From Nymphaea colorata (lineage: Eukaryota; Streptophyta; Magnoliopsida; Nymphaeales; Nymphaeaceae), in assembly GCF_008831285.2 (NCBI RefSeq), contig NC_045139.1, forward strand, positions 15,978,354 through 16,042,353: a stretch of DNA of 64,000 bases, in the 5' to 3' direction. Each line of letters starts with the position of its first letter. Within the stretch, counting starts at the first letter, position 1. Below, piece by piece: positions 45,664 to 57,050 of this stretch. The notes below the pieces were generated by a model that did no database searches, had not been told where the DNA came from, and was given only the letters and a program-made list of their open reading frames with translations. The translations under genes and the position numbers were made by a program.

Positions 45664-45975
45664 ATGCAACTGCTGGTACTGCTGCTACTGCTACTGCTCC
45701 TGCCTCTCCACTCCTTCGTTGTCATGTCGCTGCTAGCCACGGCAGACGTACCGAGTGCTCCAAAACTAATGGGGGCTTGTGAACTCTGCCGATCCCCTTC
45801 ACGAGCGGCCGCTACCAACCATGAGCCAACAACAAAAATTAATTGTTCTCTCCTCCCTCATGCGCGTCCTTCTCCTTCTCTTCTCTTTGGAGGCGCCTGC
45901 ACCCACTGCACTGCTATTCCTTCCCTACCCTGCGTTGAGACACCCATAAAAAGTTCAACCATCACCACAGTATGA
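45664..45975 (+). CDS. Candidate small secreted cysteine-containing peptide (103 aa, unproven)
   Basis: The open frame from the ATG at 45664 begins with a strongly hydrophobic MQLLVLLLLLLLLPLHSFVV, which would serve as a signal peptide. A region with six cysteines follows (GACELC, INC, GACTHC, LPC). The frame could also start at 45619, but that adds a charged stretch ahead of the hydrophobic core. I do not recognise the family; the cysteine spacing does not fit EPF/EPFL, GASA, LTP or defensin patterns that I know. The Leu run comes from a CTGCTACTG-type simple repeat, so it may be chance. No introns or promoter are evident. Confidence 0.2.
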   Translation: MQLLVLLLLLLLLPLHSFVVMSLLATADVPSAPKLMGACELCRSPSRAAATNHEPTTKINCSLLPHARPSPSLLFGGACTHCTAIPSLPCVETPIKSSTITTV

Positions 45976-47602
45976 TTCGTGAGTAAACAGCAAAAAGGCG
46001 CCAGGCTGTGTACCTTTTCTTCTCATTTTTTACGCCTTAATTCCCCGCCCTCCCCAATATTATATTGTTACTCACATCATTCCTTTTATATACACAAAAA
46101 ATGAAAATTCCATGTCTAAAGTACTGTATAAACCATAGCTAAAAACATAATGAATCGTTGATGTGTCATAAACCATCGTTATTATTTTTAGAGAAACAGT
46201 CTTTTAGAGACAAATTTTAAATTTATAAGACATAGGTCCTAATTCCCGTATTCTTTTCATTTTTTAGGCCTTCCCCTTCCACCCCAATATTATATTTGTT
46301 ACTCACACCATGCCTTTTATGTAACTAAAAATAAAAATTTGTGGCATACAGTACCATAAAATGCATTTCCGCTAAAAGCATTATGAACGATCCTTGCATT
46401 ATAAACCGTCGTTATTGCACCTGTCATTTAGTGTTCATTTTTTAATTTTTAACCATATGGTAACATATGACGTTTAGCATACATAACGCCAACGTGTGTG
46501 TATGTGTGTGTGTGCACTCGCACATGCATGCATTACTGCATCTGGGGAATTCGATTTGGCAACTAAAAATGCAACTAAACTGTTAGCTTTTATCTTCTTT
46601 AGAGGTTTTTAACAGCATATCTCTCTTGCTCCAATGTCTGAGATTGGTTAATATTATTAAATAATATGCACACACACAATACGATTGAATGACTGACAAA
46701 TAAGCACACCTAGTAACTTTTCAAAAAAGTCATTATTGATTCTGTTTTTAAGCTTAGAACCACTTTTGCAATAGTGTACAAACCATCAATCATGTTTATG
46801 CCGAAGTTCATGATGCTACATTTTAATGTTTATGATTTGTAGGAGTAAAAGTTTGTTACTATACTATATTCATGGAAAACTGTTACAGAGGGATCTGTTT
46901 CTATTTTTGAGATAGATTCATGAAACAAAACAAATTATTCCTATGACACATATGACCCCTTAGTTTTTTATGATATGATAGTGGATTCACTATAGTTTTT
47001 TATGATATGATAGTGTATTTTTACTAACAAATGATATGCATTACATCCATGCAGTCAAATTTCAAAGGACGTGGCAAATCATATATGAGAAAAGGATGTA
47101 TATTGGCACATATTTCATGTAATTATCATTTGGAGGAAGCATGAAAAGGTAAATAGATGTCATACAAGGCCGTTTTGAAAATGAAAACAATAACAAATTA
47201 ACCGCTGCATGTATCTACCCTTGTGACAAACACATGTAGTAGTGTTCTATATATGAATATGCCCCAATCATGAGGACAAACACATGAAACAGTTTGCTAT
47301 TCTCATTACCAATGGCCCCAACATATTCCATTTATAAGCATTCGGGAACTGAAACTGACGTGATGGTAAATATATTGAATCTCACACTATTCCCGTATGT
47401 ATGCCAGCGGGCAATCATTTTCTCGTATCATTGATGTTAAAAGTTGGCACGTCATGACGAAAGGTACCCCCTTCAGTTCCAAAGAATGAGTCCTTGGCTT
47501 CCCAACTGCACCTTCATATCTCTACTTCCAGTTTTCCAGCTAAACGAAATTGACTTAATCTCTAGGTTGGACAATGAGAGAACTCAAATTCTTTCTTTCG
47601 CA
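45976..47602. other. Gene-free stretch with a diverged direct repeat
   Basis: No gene is supported. Segments at about 46055-46210 and 46285-46440 are similar to each other (shared TGTTACTCACA, CCTTTTAT, CATAATGAA/CATTATGAA and CATAAACC/ATAAACCGTCGTTATT words in the same order). They look like an old direct duplication or two copies of one small element. Confidence 0.45.
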
Positions 47603-48010
47603 CTGTAAAAAAACCTAAGTATTAACCGCGGCCACAAAATGTCGGTGAAAATGGAACCACCATCGGTAATGGTTTTACCGACGTTTCATTCTTTTGTTGA
47701 CAGGGAGAGTGTAAGGAAAAAGCATCACTGACGCACTAAACAGAAGCGTTGATGTCGATGTAGGGTACCGTTGGCATGGTTTAGTTGGCATGGTTTAGAC
47801 ATAGGTAAACTTCGACTATTACCGATATCCTCTCACATCGATAATAATTAATTATTTCTGCATTTTAGTAGCCGTTGGTAAAAACTCTACCGACAGCGAG
47901 ACAAACCGTCGGTAAAATTTTAGCTGACAAATAATTGGACGTCGGCAAAACTTTAACCGATGTCTGACCTAACATCACTGTTACTCTTTATCGACCCATA
48001 TTTATGTGTC
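47603..48010 (+). mobile_element. CACTA-like DNA transposon end with subterminal repeats
   Basis: It starts CACTGTAAAAAAACC, a typical CACTA/CACTG terminus, followed by many short GTCGGT/ACCGAC words in both orientations (for example TTTTACCGACGTTT, CTACCGACAG, CCGTCGGTAAAA, GTCGGCAAAAC). Clustered short subterminal repeats next to a CACTR end are a hallmark of the superfamily. I did not find the opposite CAGTG end or any transposase, so this is a truncated or decayed copy and the right limit is approximate. Confidence 0.55.
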
Positions 48011-48248
48011 GTTAAAGTTTTTCAATTTTTTTTTATTCGACTATGACATAATTTTTTCAAAAATCAAAAATACATACACAACATGCCGCTTATATTTTTC
48101 ATCTATCAAATGAAGCAAACAAAATAATTACATGCTCATGAACCAAACATATATGTATAACAAATGTTTGAACTTATATCACAATACAACTGTTTCAAGT
48201 TACAAAACCGTTTTTAACATAATGATAATATGTACAGAAAGTTACAGT

Positions 48249-48317
<69 letters not shown>
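48249..48317. repeat. (CT)n(TA)n(TG)n compound microsatellite
   Basis: About twelve CT units, about twenty TA units and a short TGTGTG tail. Confidence 0.95.
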
Positions 48318-48633
48318 ACTTCATTTGTTTTGGTCCGACCAGTACGATGCTTCTATTATGTAGATTTTCTCTTTCCTGGCCATGAATTCCTCAGCAATTG
48401 GGAGGGTTAATTAATCCAAGAATCTCCTGATCCATGCCAATTATTTACATAGGTGTGAGGGAGGGATATTCCTAATAATCTGTTGGAAGGAGGGAAAAAA
48501 AAGTGAACTTCTTGTGGTCTCAGAGTTTTATTGTTTGGGATAAAAAGTATTTTCAGTCAAGCAAGTGTATTCAACGCATATTCTGGAGGAACCACTATTC
48601 AACTTATGAAAAAATAAGAAATCATAAATATAT

Positions 48634-48961
48634 ATTGTTCATTATCTGAATTATAAATGGTGGCATGTGCAACACTCGAGTTGAATGGTGTATTATAAGA
48701 CCACCGAGATTCCAAAGTAGTCACCCATGAGGCAGTGGGAGGGAATGGCGTTGGCTCTCGCAAACTGCAGAGATTTTCATTTTCACATATCTATATATAT
48801 ATATATATATATTGTTTATTATCTGAACTATAAATGGTGGCATGTGCAACACTCGAGTTGAATGGTGTATCATAGGACCACCAAGATTCCAAAGCAGCCA
48901 CTCAAGAGGCAGCGGGAGGGAATGGCTTTGGCTCTCGCAAACTGTAGAGATTTTTATTTTC
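48634..48961. repeat. Direct duplication of a 151-bp unit, period 177 bp
   Basis: Unit 1 (48634-48784) and unit 2 (48811-48961) align from ATTGTTYATTATCTGAA to GAGATTTTYATTTTC with roughly a dozen substitutions and no visible length change. The 26 bp between them is largely (TA)n, as is the sequence just before unit 1. No coding function is evident. Confidence 0.9.
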
Positions 48962-51900
48962 CTCAAAATAACCATATACTGCCTGTGAACAAAGTGAGTG
49001 CATTTTTTCATTAAGTATGAGTGATTGCAACAACTCACGCTGACGACCACTCGTTTAAGGGAAAAAAAAAGGAATTTGTCTGAGATCCCAAATGACAAAA
49101 CTACTTGGGCGCTAGGTGACAACCATTTCAGGAACAACCAAAATCACGGATTGAGAAAATCCATTCCAAATTTTCTCACTTGGATGATAGTTCTCTAGCT
49201 CGGTAGTTGCAAATGAAATCAAGATATATGGCATCCAATGTTTCGTATGCATGCCTTATAAATGGGTTTCGATTTGGAACCATCTCCCTCCCTACAGCTT
49301 ATGCGCAAGTGCTGCTATAATCTCAACATTTTCTGCTGTTTTTTGTTATAATAACTCCTCGTATCATGATCTTTATTGTCAATATGATAAGAAAGAACTC
49401 TTGAATCGTTAGAATCAAGCACGCATTCTGGATCGTATAATATGTATATATGGCATCGCAAAGCTGGCGTCATGAATAAATAAAAAATGAATTGGCGATT
49501 TAGGAGACATTTTATCACAAGAAGAATTGCTCAAAGATCCATTTTCATCCTGCCAACTACGTAAAATCATATATAAATGGATGAAATCGACAAAGTTAAT
49601 TGCTTGATGAAGTCATTGAGAATCCAACGGTGCTTGGAGAGATTCATGAACTTCTTACGTTTGAATCATGCGTGAGTGCGTGCGTGTGTGTGTGTGGAGA
49701 GCGTGCACATGATTGTAAGTGCATGCATGCATGCATGCACAGATTCATGCATTTGTCATTTTGAACGTCTTCACATTGGGATATTGTCAAATGTCAAATT
49801 TAACTTTATGTACCACCCTCGACATGATACATTATGTGCTATTACCGCTCCGGCCAATACACAAAATCCAAGCATCAAAAGTAAATGTTGGTTGTCCAAA
49901 AATCTGCCAAGCAAAACCTGCAGACGGCCAATGTATTTCTTTTATATATACATATAATAACAATTGCAACGCCTAGCAGTACACATGGTTAAATTTATCG
50001 TGAATAACAACAGTGATATTTTTTTTCTTTTCTTTCTCAGAAGATTGTTGAATCGCAAGAAATAAATGAAACTTTAAAGCGACTAGTTTCAAAATGAAGT
50101 TAGCTCTCATTTCCTTATATGTACAAATAAATGGGTAAGTATTAGAGACTGAGGAGAGACTGAGGACTTCAACATTGATCTTGAACATCGATTTAGTTCA
50201 CGTATAGTGGAGAAAAAGAAGATAAAGACATTTTGGTATTCACAGTGAAAAAGTCAAAAACCATATGTGTGTGTATATATATATATATATATATAGGCAT
50301 TAGGTGCAAATGGCACGAATTTCTCAACAAAATAATGCCGACAGCCTTCGGCTATTGGTTTTTCTCATATTCCTCCTATAAAGTCGGATCCTGGAAAGTT
50401 AGATACATAAAAAAAAAGGAAGAGGGGGGCTTCGGACTTTTTGTAGCTGAATGGGGCAAAATTCTTTTGTTGGATCTGACTCATCTGCATCCCTACCAAA
50501 GATACAGTGGGTTCACCCCATATATCTCATGCCGACAGCCTCTTTTTCTCATTCCTTAAAGCAACAATTATGTCGCATTTATTGGTTGCTTATATTCCCA
50601 TCTATCATCATGAAACAGCCCCACCTTCTAATCCTGTGTTGCTTTCCGTGCTTTGTTTGAATGCAACTTCACCCGGTTGCCGTGTAGATCTGAAATTATT
50701 GTCGAGTTGGATTTGAATGGAGGGCTTGAAGTTTTCAACGGGAGAGCAATTGCAGTATAGAATTTCGCGACAGGGCGTAACTCGTCGTGTCAGGAAAAAC
50801 TTTGCATCTGAGAGAGAGCTAACAAAAGCTCCATATATAACCCCATTGACGTAAAAATTAACTACAGTACAATTGATTTACAGACTTCACTTGTAATCCC
50901 CTAGTCTCTTTGATGCTTGAAACAGACTTAGATATATATGTTGCATGCAGTCAAATATCTTTATGACAGCAAAGTTTCACAAGAGGGAGATAAACTTTTG
51001 CTTGATCATGGTTGGGCTGAATCTTAGACTACTGGGTCCTACCTGTCTCTCTAGAATGGCTGACCAAAGTTGGTATAAAAGTGGTCTCATGGGTCATTGG
51101 TGGTGCACATGTCCGACAAGGGTTGGTCTGATTAGAGGCAGCTTAGGATTGCCTTCCATTAGCTTTCTGAATGATGGAAGGACGATAATCTACTGCCAAT
51201 AAGATAGGTATCAGCAGTGGCAATGTGCACCATCAATTTAGATACCACACCATTGTACTACTGATACACCCACAAGAATTTTTAGCTTCGTGTAGCAAAA
51301 AAGTTTTGCAGAACTTTTGAGGCTCTGAAATTTTCAGATCTCATATCTTCTGTTTCATTTCAAATATTAAGTTGGTTTGTGACATTTAGGCAATTGACAA
51401 GTATTCCATCTCTGCTCCGTTTCAACAACAAATTCATTTGTGGTTGTATCTTGGTGAAATTGATGCAGATATGTTACTCGTGGAATATTCGCATAGAAGT
51501 TCATGCAACTCATCAATTCGCTTTTTTTTTTTTAAATTTTGAAGTTATTTCTACTTGTATACGAGTTTAGGTCAAATACTTGAGGGTTCCAGGTGTCAAT
51601 CGAAACTGCCGGAGGCCAGCAGAGTCCGTGCAGCGGTGCCGGTCATTAAGTCAAGTGAGAATTTCGGCGCGGGGGGATTTGGCGTGCTTGGTACCAGCCC
51701 CATTGCTTGTATGGGTTTCCAAGTAGGCTTTGGACGGAGAAAGCGGGCCTGCCATCACCAGCGGTGGCCCTCCGGCCTGTGGGCCGGCGGGTCTCTGCCT
51801 CCCTGCTGCAATTAGTAAACGACACGGTTCTGCATGTGCCCAGCAGAGGACGAGATCTCACTTGCCGACGACAGGGAGCAAATTCTACCTGCTCTGTATC

Positions 51901-54900
51901 AGCCCCGTATCGGCCATTAAGAATCCGAACAGCCTTCCTCTCGTGGACGTGGGACAGGACAAGATGATACACTTGCTGCTAATCTTCTAAAAGCTTTCAA
52001 TTATTTTAAGTTAGGCTTTTGTTACTTTGCAGTGTATAAATATAAAAGCCAGCTTATGATCTCCATTCATGTCCGCTCATATGGTCTGATCACCTCCCTT
52101 CAGCAAAACGATATGGCTCTGATATCGACAACATTGGCAGCATTTGTTGTGGCCGTTTTTGAATCGAATTATTCCAGAAAGATTTATACACGAACCCAAT
52201 GAATTGAACTAGCGTCGTATCTGAATTGGAAGAGCAGAGGGCTTGTTGATTTTTTTTTTTTTAATTACGAAAACATGAAACGTTTGGATTTTAAAAATTA
52301 TAAAGTAAATATTGGTTTTTAGTTAAGCTTTTCAAAAGTATAATGGCTAGTATTTATAAAAAATAGTAGCAAGGATTATGAAATAGAAATTGGGAAAAAA
52401 AAGGAACTCAGCGTTTCACCCAAGCACATGAGTTCTTCCATCCATGGTCCAACGGTGCTCTTAAATAATAAAATCTGGTTACTTAGCCAGCCCTATTAGC
52501 AGCCGGACATGTTATCAGGCCTAAGCCAGTTGTAAAAATTGGCAGACCCATCTCAGACCCTTCTAATGAGAGCTACAGTAAGGTCATGTCCGGCTTGGTG
52601 AAGCCAGAAAAAACTCCGGCAATAATCAGGCGGCAGGCCGTCCAAAGTTGGGCTGGAAGCCTGGAACATTGACAGGCTGAGCCCAATATCGGCCACCGGA
52701 TAATGTAGCAATTTAAGTAAGTAGGCCTTATCAGTTGGCGAGCGAGACATTTTTTAACTCAGGGGCACTAAGTGACGGCTTGATGGAAGATGTAGCAGCA
52801 GATTCTCTAGTCAGCTGCAGCTAAAAGCTAGCGCAGTCAAGAGTCTACCCATGACCAATCGATCAAAAACTCAGAAACACGGATCCTATGGTTAGACTCA
52901 AGGCAACCTCACTATCAGTTTAAAACCCTCAGGGCCATGTGGGCAGTATGCTTATGTTACTTTGAGGGATTTCAGCCGTGCTGTGAATTGAAGTCTAGAA
53001 TTGATGCAGGCCTAAACGCCAGAGAGTTCCAAATCTGTGCCAAATTCCCCAGTACAGAGATGTGAATTGGAGACGAATCTACCACTGTTGATTCAAAGGG
53101 ACAGATCATGTCAGACCGTCGCCGGCCAAAGCTTGATATGCGACAGCTAACCCTTTATTTTCATAACCGCAAGCTGCAGATTGCGCCAGAACATATGCAC
53201 TTGAGATATGCATCAATCAATCTCTTGATTCTCTTCAACTTAAAATTCTTTATATCCAACCACCTTGTTGTCTCTCAAGAAGAAAAAAGCTTCAAACCCC
53301 TAGCTAGACCAATTAATAAAACTCTGGCAGCATCCAACTGTTATGACTGTATACTGTAGTCTTCTTGTGACCATATTGGCGTTTTCCCAATGAGGAAGCA
53401 ATTTCCATTGAAGGCCGGCTTCTCTTTGAGCAGCACTGCAACAAATGCACCGCAAAAATGAAATCGATTAATGTGTTAAATTCATACTAAGGGAAGTGTT
53501 ATCGAAGCTATTAATAAGGATAATTGGTCTTCTATAACTACTGAATCATCACACCTGCTCTCTAGCAGAAACCTTGCAGTTTTCCTCGGAACCCATGTTC
53601 AACCTGGAAGTTGTGAATTTTTTCTAAGTTAACATTCTTGTTCACTTTGTGTACATTATTATCATTTCTTTCATCGTAAGTTACATTTAAGTAAACAGAT
53701 GCTCATGCGTAAGTTTGCGATAGAGGGAAATCTCTCAAATGCAAATTTCTCTTTTCGATACTGTAAAGAGAAACTCTGTCGAGATCATGCTTCTTCACTT
53801 GAAAGAACTTCAAAGGAGGGGAAGGAATTCTCTTTTCGATATCGTAGAGAGAAAACAATTATCAAGTGAGAGAACAATCTCTCAAATGCAAATTTCACTA
53901 TGAAGATCATGCTTCTTCTCTGAAAGAACTTCAAGTGAGAGAACAATTATCATAAAAAACGTCAACATGACGATGGCAGGATTCAGATTTGATCTACACT
54001 TTAGGTTCAGCAGTTCTATTATTAAAAGATGTCATGTTCGAGGCTTAATCCACAGTTTTCACTCACCAGTACTCTTCAAAAATTCCTTCATATTACGTGT
54101 ATTGTTTGTAGTTTTCCCCATTTCCAACAGCCATGTTGGCGGATCGATTGGATTAGGGTTGGATATCTGGCCGAAATACTACTGCAGAAAGTTAGATATG
54201 AAAAAAAAAAAAGTTATCTGATTATGAAATCGGATGAGATTCAGATCTAATGAACGCCATTCAATCAGATTCTGGTCCGATTTTACATAAATATCCAATT
54301 AAAACCAGACTTGGATTTAGATTTAGATCAAGTTTCAAATAAATATCCTATATCTAATATCTACATCTTGAAGCCAGTTTTAACGTATCATAATGTGGTC
54401 TGGATATTTAGTTGTACATTTGAAAAGTCGAATCCAAATTCAGGTGTGAAAATAAAAGTTGGATTCGGATTAGGTTCAAATTGTGAATTTAAAAATTCTG
54501 ATTCCTTGTGGCATATAGACTTTTCTTTTTTTGTACTTGATTCCAAATTCTAGTCTCAATATGAGAACATCCGATTAAATGGGATATGCTAAAGGTTCAT
54601 CCAATTCAAATTGGATCCATAATTGACACTCCCTAAGTGGTTTCCACTCCATTAACATATCATCCTTGATGAAACAAGAAATTATATAGTAACGACTAAC
54701 AATTACAAGCAGTGCACTTCCTGTTTTAAACTTTGATATCTTCAAAGGGAGATTATAAGTTGCTGATGTAAAACCGATAAAAATGTTGGCCTTTCAAATC
54801 TGAAAGTAACTTCTTAGACTTGTTTATGGTGATGCTTCGGGTCAATTCTTAAATCTCAATCCATGTTTGAGTTTTTAAAATCGCGTTGGTTTCGATAGGC

Positions 54901-55186
54901 TTGGGATGCTAAGAAGAAAGAAATTAAAAAGCATTCACGTCATCTTGCACGCCTCTCTCTTGCAGTCAGACCACTTGCGTACAATATCATAGTTGCTTGG
55001 AAGGGAAAAAGAAGCGAACATGCCAAATGCACATTTTAATTCATTACGCGTTTAGGTTGAAATCCGCGTAGGCTAGAGATTTCTTGTAAAAAAAGAAAAA
55101 ACGAGCCTTCCTTACTTCACAATGAAAATATTTTAATTTCTTTTGTTTGATTCTTCGTATTATTTTTCTTGTTATTATGCACAAAA
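48962..55186. other. Long gene-free stretch
   Basis: I see no supported gene. Items inside: a (TG)n/(TGCA)n tract at about 49683-49738; a GC-rich island at 51640-51960 whose open frames match nothing known; a rearranged short direct repeat at about 53732-53945 (CTCTCAAATGCAAATTTC and GATCATGCTTCTTC each occur twice); and the dispersed repeat at 54180-54640. Confidence 0.45.
54180..54640 (+). repeat. Dispersed AT-rich repeat, copy 2
   Basis: It is related in word order to 13485-13830 and, reversed, to about 57200-57540. Shared words include TTTCAAATAAATAT, ATCTAATATC and AAAATAAAAGTTG, and the copy ends near ATTGACACTCC. Boundaries are approximate and there is no coding content. Confidence 0.45.
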
Positions 55187-55194
55187 GGGAGGAG

Positions 55195-55649
55195 TAGGGC
55201 TGCACAACGAGCCGAGCCAACTTGGGCGCAACTTAAATTCGCTCAAAAACACTCGGCCCGTGTTCGACTCGCTTATAAATGAGTTCGAGCTTGCAAAGAT
55301 ACTTGAAAAGATAGACGAGTTGAGTTTGAGTTTCAGGAACTCAACTCGTTTATACTCCACTTGACTAGCAAACCAGTAATCTATATAATACTGTCAAAAC
55401 TGGTCACCGGTTTCGACTTTTAGGGTAAGAACAAATTTTTACAAGTTACACGAGTTAAACGCTTACGTGAGTTAATACTTACACGAGTTAATACTTACAA
55501 GAATTAACACCTAGAAGAGTTAAATGGTTAAACGAGTTGAGTTCGAGCTCGATTTTGTGTAGTCGAGTCGAGCTCGGCTCTAGTTTTTTAAGCCGAGTCG
55601 AGCTCGAGCTGGCCAAATTCGGGCTCGACTCAGATCATGTGCAACCCTA
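55195..55649. mobile_element. hAT-like MITE (455 bp) with 8-bp target duplication
   Basis: The left end is TAGGGCTGCACA. The right end read inward is TAGGGTTGCACA, matching at 11 of 12 bases. The flanks are GGGAGGAG (55187-55194) and GAGAGGAG (55650-55657), an 8-bp duplication with one mismatch. The inside has GAGTCGAGCTCGAGCT-type words like the element at 19401-19807. The end sequence and 8-bp duplication point to the hAT superfamily. With no transposase it is non-autonomous. Confidence 0.82.
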
Positions 55650-55657
55650 GAGAGGAG

Positions 55658-56247
55658 TCATATGAGATGAAAATTTCACTTGCGGATCCGAAACAGAGAT
55701 CCTTGGAATTAAATGATAAATGAACGACAATAAGAGGTGTCAGCTAATCTCAAGGAAATTATGGGAAAGCTTTAAGTTGTGTTTGTTTCATATTCGTGGT
55801 TTCAAATCCATGGATTTAAGATGGTTCTTAACATCTACTACTCAAAAGGTATAAAATTAGAAACTATCCAACGCAACCTTATAAAATTATTATGAACGTA
55901 TGCAACCAGAAACAAAGGCACCTAACGTTTAAGAAAATAACAAATCGCTACTCAACTTTTGAAAGTCCACAAACAAGTGCTCCACTTCCGACAAAAATTC
56001 TCAAAAAGCTGAACACTAGAAAAACATTGGTCTCTGATATACAATGACAAAGATGCTCGTTGTAAGAACAAAAGTATCTTTTTCAGCTAAGGGAGAAAAG
56101 TGATTCTTTTAAGGGTCTTTATTTGAAAAATGAGTGGTTTTTTAATAGGAAGCTCTTTGAGATTTCCTTACAAAAGTTTAGCGCTTATTTGTTAGTTTTC
56201 AAAACTGTATGAACAATGATTTGCTATTTGTCAAAAGGTAGTGTCTT
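55658..56247. other. Short gene-free stretch
   Basis: AT-rich sequence with no exon or defined repeat. Confidence 0.5.
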
Positions 56248-57050
56248 TGATAGAACCTCGCTGTCGAGGCGCTATCGCTACCCAAGATCACGCTCAGCAG
56301 GGCGGATTGGTTTCAGCTTTGTGATCTGTCACAGCTTCTCCTTTTATCGCAGGATCAAGGGAGGCAGTTGTTCCTTTGGCTGATTGGAGAGAAGAAGACA
56401 AGAGGATTGAGGACGATTGACGCCGTCGGATCGAAGAAAGACACCAGCCGTTGCTGGTCAATGGTGAGAAGAAATCAATCCGGCCGCCGCCCGGAAAATG
56501 AGTAGACTTGGTTGAGAAGAAGATGAGATGAGAGAAAGAGTGACGCCCAAAGTGAAAATCAATTCATTCTTCATTCAAGCGTAATCCCAAAAAGCCCTAA
56601 TTACAAAGCTTATATATATGAAAAGTGTCTCGATTCATTTAGCTCCTAACCCAAGACGGTATAAAGAACTTAAAGTAAAACGATTCTAACACGTCTCAAA
56701 TTGAGACGGTACAAAAGAGTAAATAAACATAAGCAAAAGGGCGCTTGGATTAGATCTGGTTGCGCCTGCTCTCTCTATGAATCTGGACCCTATGGGTCGC
56801 TTCTTGGGCTTGCGCCCATCCTCGGCCGTACACCATGCTGCGGCCTGCTGCTCACGGCTCTCTCTGCTAAGGCTAACCTCACAAGGCAACAAGGACATAA
56901 GCCTATCGGGTGGTAATCGGCGTGCCCAGCTGCTACTCACGCCACTGGTCAGCTCTACTCTAGTGCTCTCGACTATGCCTTCGACAGTCCTGCCAAAATT
57001 AGGCAAGTTTGTAACCTTAGTAATTAAATAAACTCCCTTCTCCCTTGTGG
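56248..57050 (+). mobile_element. LTR-related fragment, left end preserved
   Basis: It begins TGATAGAACCTCGCT, matching the left end of the solo-LTR-like element at 15927 (TGATAGGACCTCGCT) at 14 of 15 bases. It is followed by a similar GA-rich then AT-richer progression. I found no right end with a matching flanking pentamer, so the right limit is a guess based on where composition returns to AT-rich. It is probably a truncated relative of the 15927-18703 element. Confidence 0.45.

Noticed and set aside
51646-51990. Overlapping GC-rich frames on both strands
   Set aside because: High GC lengthens all frames at once. None shows a conserved motif and they contradict each other.
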